Positions 4,375-5,067 of a DNA stretch of 5,067 nucleotides are shown in pieces (the stretch's first letter is position 1; each line of letters begins with the position of its first letter). Made by a program: the position numbers and the translations under genes. The notes under the pieces are model-generated. The model was not told the origin of the DNA. It worked only from the letters and a program-made list of their open reading frames with translations, and ran no database searches. Location of the stretch: contig DAOVIU010000143.1 in NCBI GenBank assembly GCA_030673585.1, forward strand, positions 1 through 5,067. Reading direction: 5' to 3'. The stretch is from Pseudomonadota bacterium (GTDB lineage: Bacteria; Desulfobacterota; BSN033; G020346125).

Positions 4375-5067
4375 ATGAAAAAAATCTCTATTATTGGTGA
4401 CGGTGCCTGGGGAACGGCACTAGCTCTTTTGCTGCATTCCAAGGGTTACAATATCACCATATGGGGCAACTTCCCCGAGTACATCGAGGAACAACATGAA
4501 AAAAGGGAAAATTACAAATTCTTACCTGGAATTAAAATACCACGAGACATAAGCTATACGGCTGATTTGGCGGAGGCTGCGAAGGAAGCCGAATTATTCG
4601 TCTGTGCAGTCCCAACGCAATTCATCCGAAATGTCTTCAAACAGTTTGCCCGACACCACTCAAGGGGAGTGCCGATCGTCTCCGTCGCAAAGGGCATCGA
4701 GCAGAAAACCTTGAAGCGTTGCACCGAGGTGCTCACGGAATTTCTAGGTGACGTCCCCATTGCCGCTCTGAGCGGCCCCTCCCACGCTGAAGAAGTCGCA
4801 CGTAATGTCCCTGCCGCAGTTGTTATCGCATCGAGAGACGGCCAACTCGGACGATCGCTCCAGGATACTTTCATGTCAAAATCCTTCCGGGTGTATACAC
4901 AGAAGGATATTATTGGCGTTGAGCTTGGTGGAGCTCTGAAGAATGTTATCGCACTCGCTGCGGGGATGTGTGATGGACTGGGTTACGGTGACAACACGAA
5001 AAGCGCATTGCTAACACGAGGGCTCGTTGAGATATCCCGTCTTGGCGTCGCTGCCGGCGGGAATCGG
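4375..5067 (+). CDS. gpsA: Glycerol-3-phosphate dehydrogenase [NAD(P)+], 3' partial
   Basis: This is the first 231 codons of GpsA, which reduces dihydroxyacetone phosphate to sn-glycerol 3-phosphate for phospholipid synthesis in the cytoplasm. The Rossmann loop IIGDGAWGTALA (6-17) is the GxGxxG site with Asp at the second position. Further family motifs are KFLPGIKIP (48-56), FVCAVPTQF (75-83), SVAKGIE (103-109, Lys106), ALSGPSHAEEVA (131-142) and ELGGALKNVIALAAGMCDG (183-201), with Lys189 as the predicted catalytic lysine, then DNTKSALLTRG (206-216). The family is usually about 330-340 residues, so about 100 C-terminal residues lie beyond the window. The ATG is the only sensible start: a TAG lies upstream in frame at 4345, and the Rossmann fold begins at the expected position. 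No good Shine-Dalgarno precedes it, unlike the other genes here. GDGAWG and WGNFPEYIEEQ (30-40) are uncommon variants that recall PVC/Omnitrophota-type GpsA. Confidence 0.95.
   Translation, partial: MKKISIIGDGAWGTALALLLHSKGYNITIWGNFPEYIEEQHEKRENYKFLPGIKIPRDISYTADLAEAAKEAELFVCAVPTQFIRNVFKQFARHHSRGVPIVSVAKGIEQKTLKRCTEVLTEFLGDVPIAALSGPSHAEEVARNVPAAVVIASRDGQLGRSLQDTFMSKSFRVYTQKDIIGVELGGALKNVIALAAGMCDGLGYGDNTKSALLTRGLVEISRLGVAAGGNR

Noticed and set aside
4554..4874. A 106-codon minus-strand open frame.
   Set aside because: It is antisense to the conserved core of gpsA and has no recognisable protein features.

Overview
The window looks like ordinary, gene-dense chromosome from a free-living bacterium of moderate GC content. 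It carries seven protein genes (two cut by the window edges) and one tRNA gene. Good Shine-Dalgarno sites precede most genes. A DUF3786 gene, short stand-alone FHA and PilZ signalling proteins, and a zinc-ribbon/one-helix membrane protein are a mix seen often in anaerobic Desulfobacterota (former Deltaproteobacteria) and related phyla. The GpsA fragment has a GDGAWG dinucleotide-binding loop and a WGNFPEYIEE segment that recall PVC/Omnitrophota-type GpsA. The lineage is therefore an inference and is not settled. No transposase, integrase, phage gene, CRISPR array or recognisable defence system was seen.

Layout from left to right. (1) 2..1241, plus strand: the C-terminal two thirds of a RlmD/RumA-type RNA (uracil-5-)methyltransferase, followed 4 nt later by a small DUF488-family protein, probably one operon. 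(2) 1321..1695, minus strand: a 124-residue FHA protein convergent with the DUF488 gene, with a weak terminator candidate in the gap. (3) 1696..2045: a gene-free divergent promoter region. (4) 2046..3150, plus strand: a PilZ protein with intact c-di-GMP motifs, then a DUF3786 protein. (5) 3159..3863, minus strand: a zinc-ribbon membrane protein with a DUF4019-like extracytoplasmic domain, only 8 bp tail-to-tail from the DUF3786 gene. (6) 3937..4010, minus strand: tRNA-Gln(UUG) with encoded CCA and a clear extended -10 promoter. (7) 4185..5067, plus strand: a near-consensus sigma-70 promoter, a roughly 155-nt structured leader, and the first 231 codons of gpsA.

Functionally the window combines RNA modification and translation genes, phospholipid precursor synthesis (GpsA makes sn-glycerol 3-phosphate) and small signalling proteins. 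The FHA and PilZ genes are divergent and could share regulatory DNA, joining phosphothreonine and c-di-GMP sensing, but this is inference from position only. The feature most worth a second look is the gpsA leader, where four G-rich/C-rich segments can pair in mutually exclusive ways around an 11-codon reading frame. I found no convincing novel multi-gene system.
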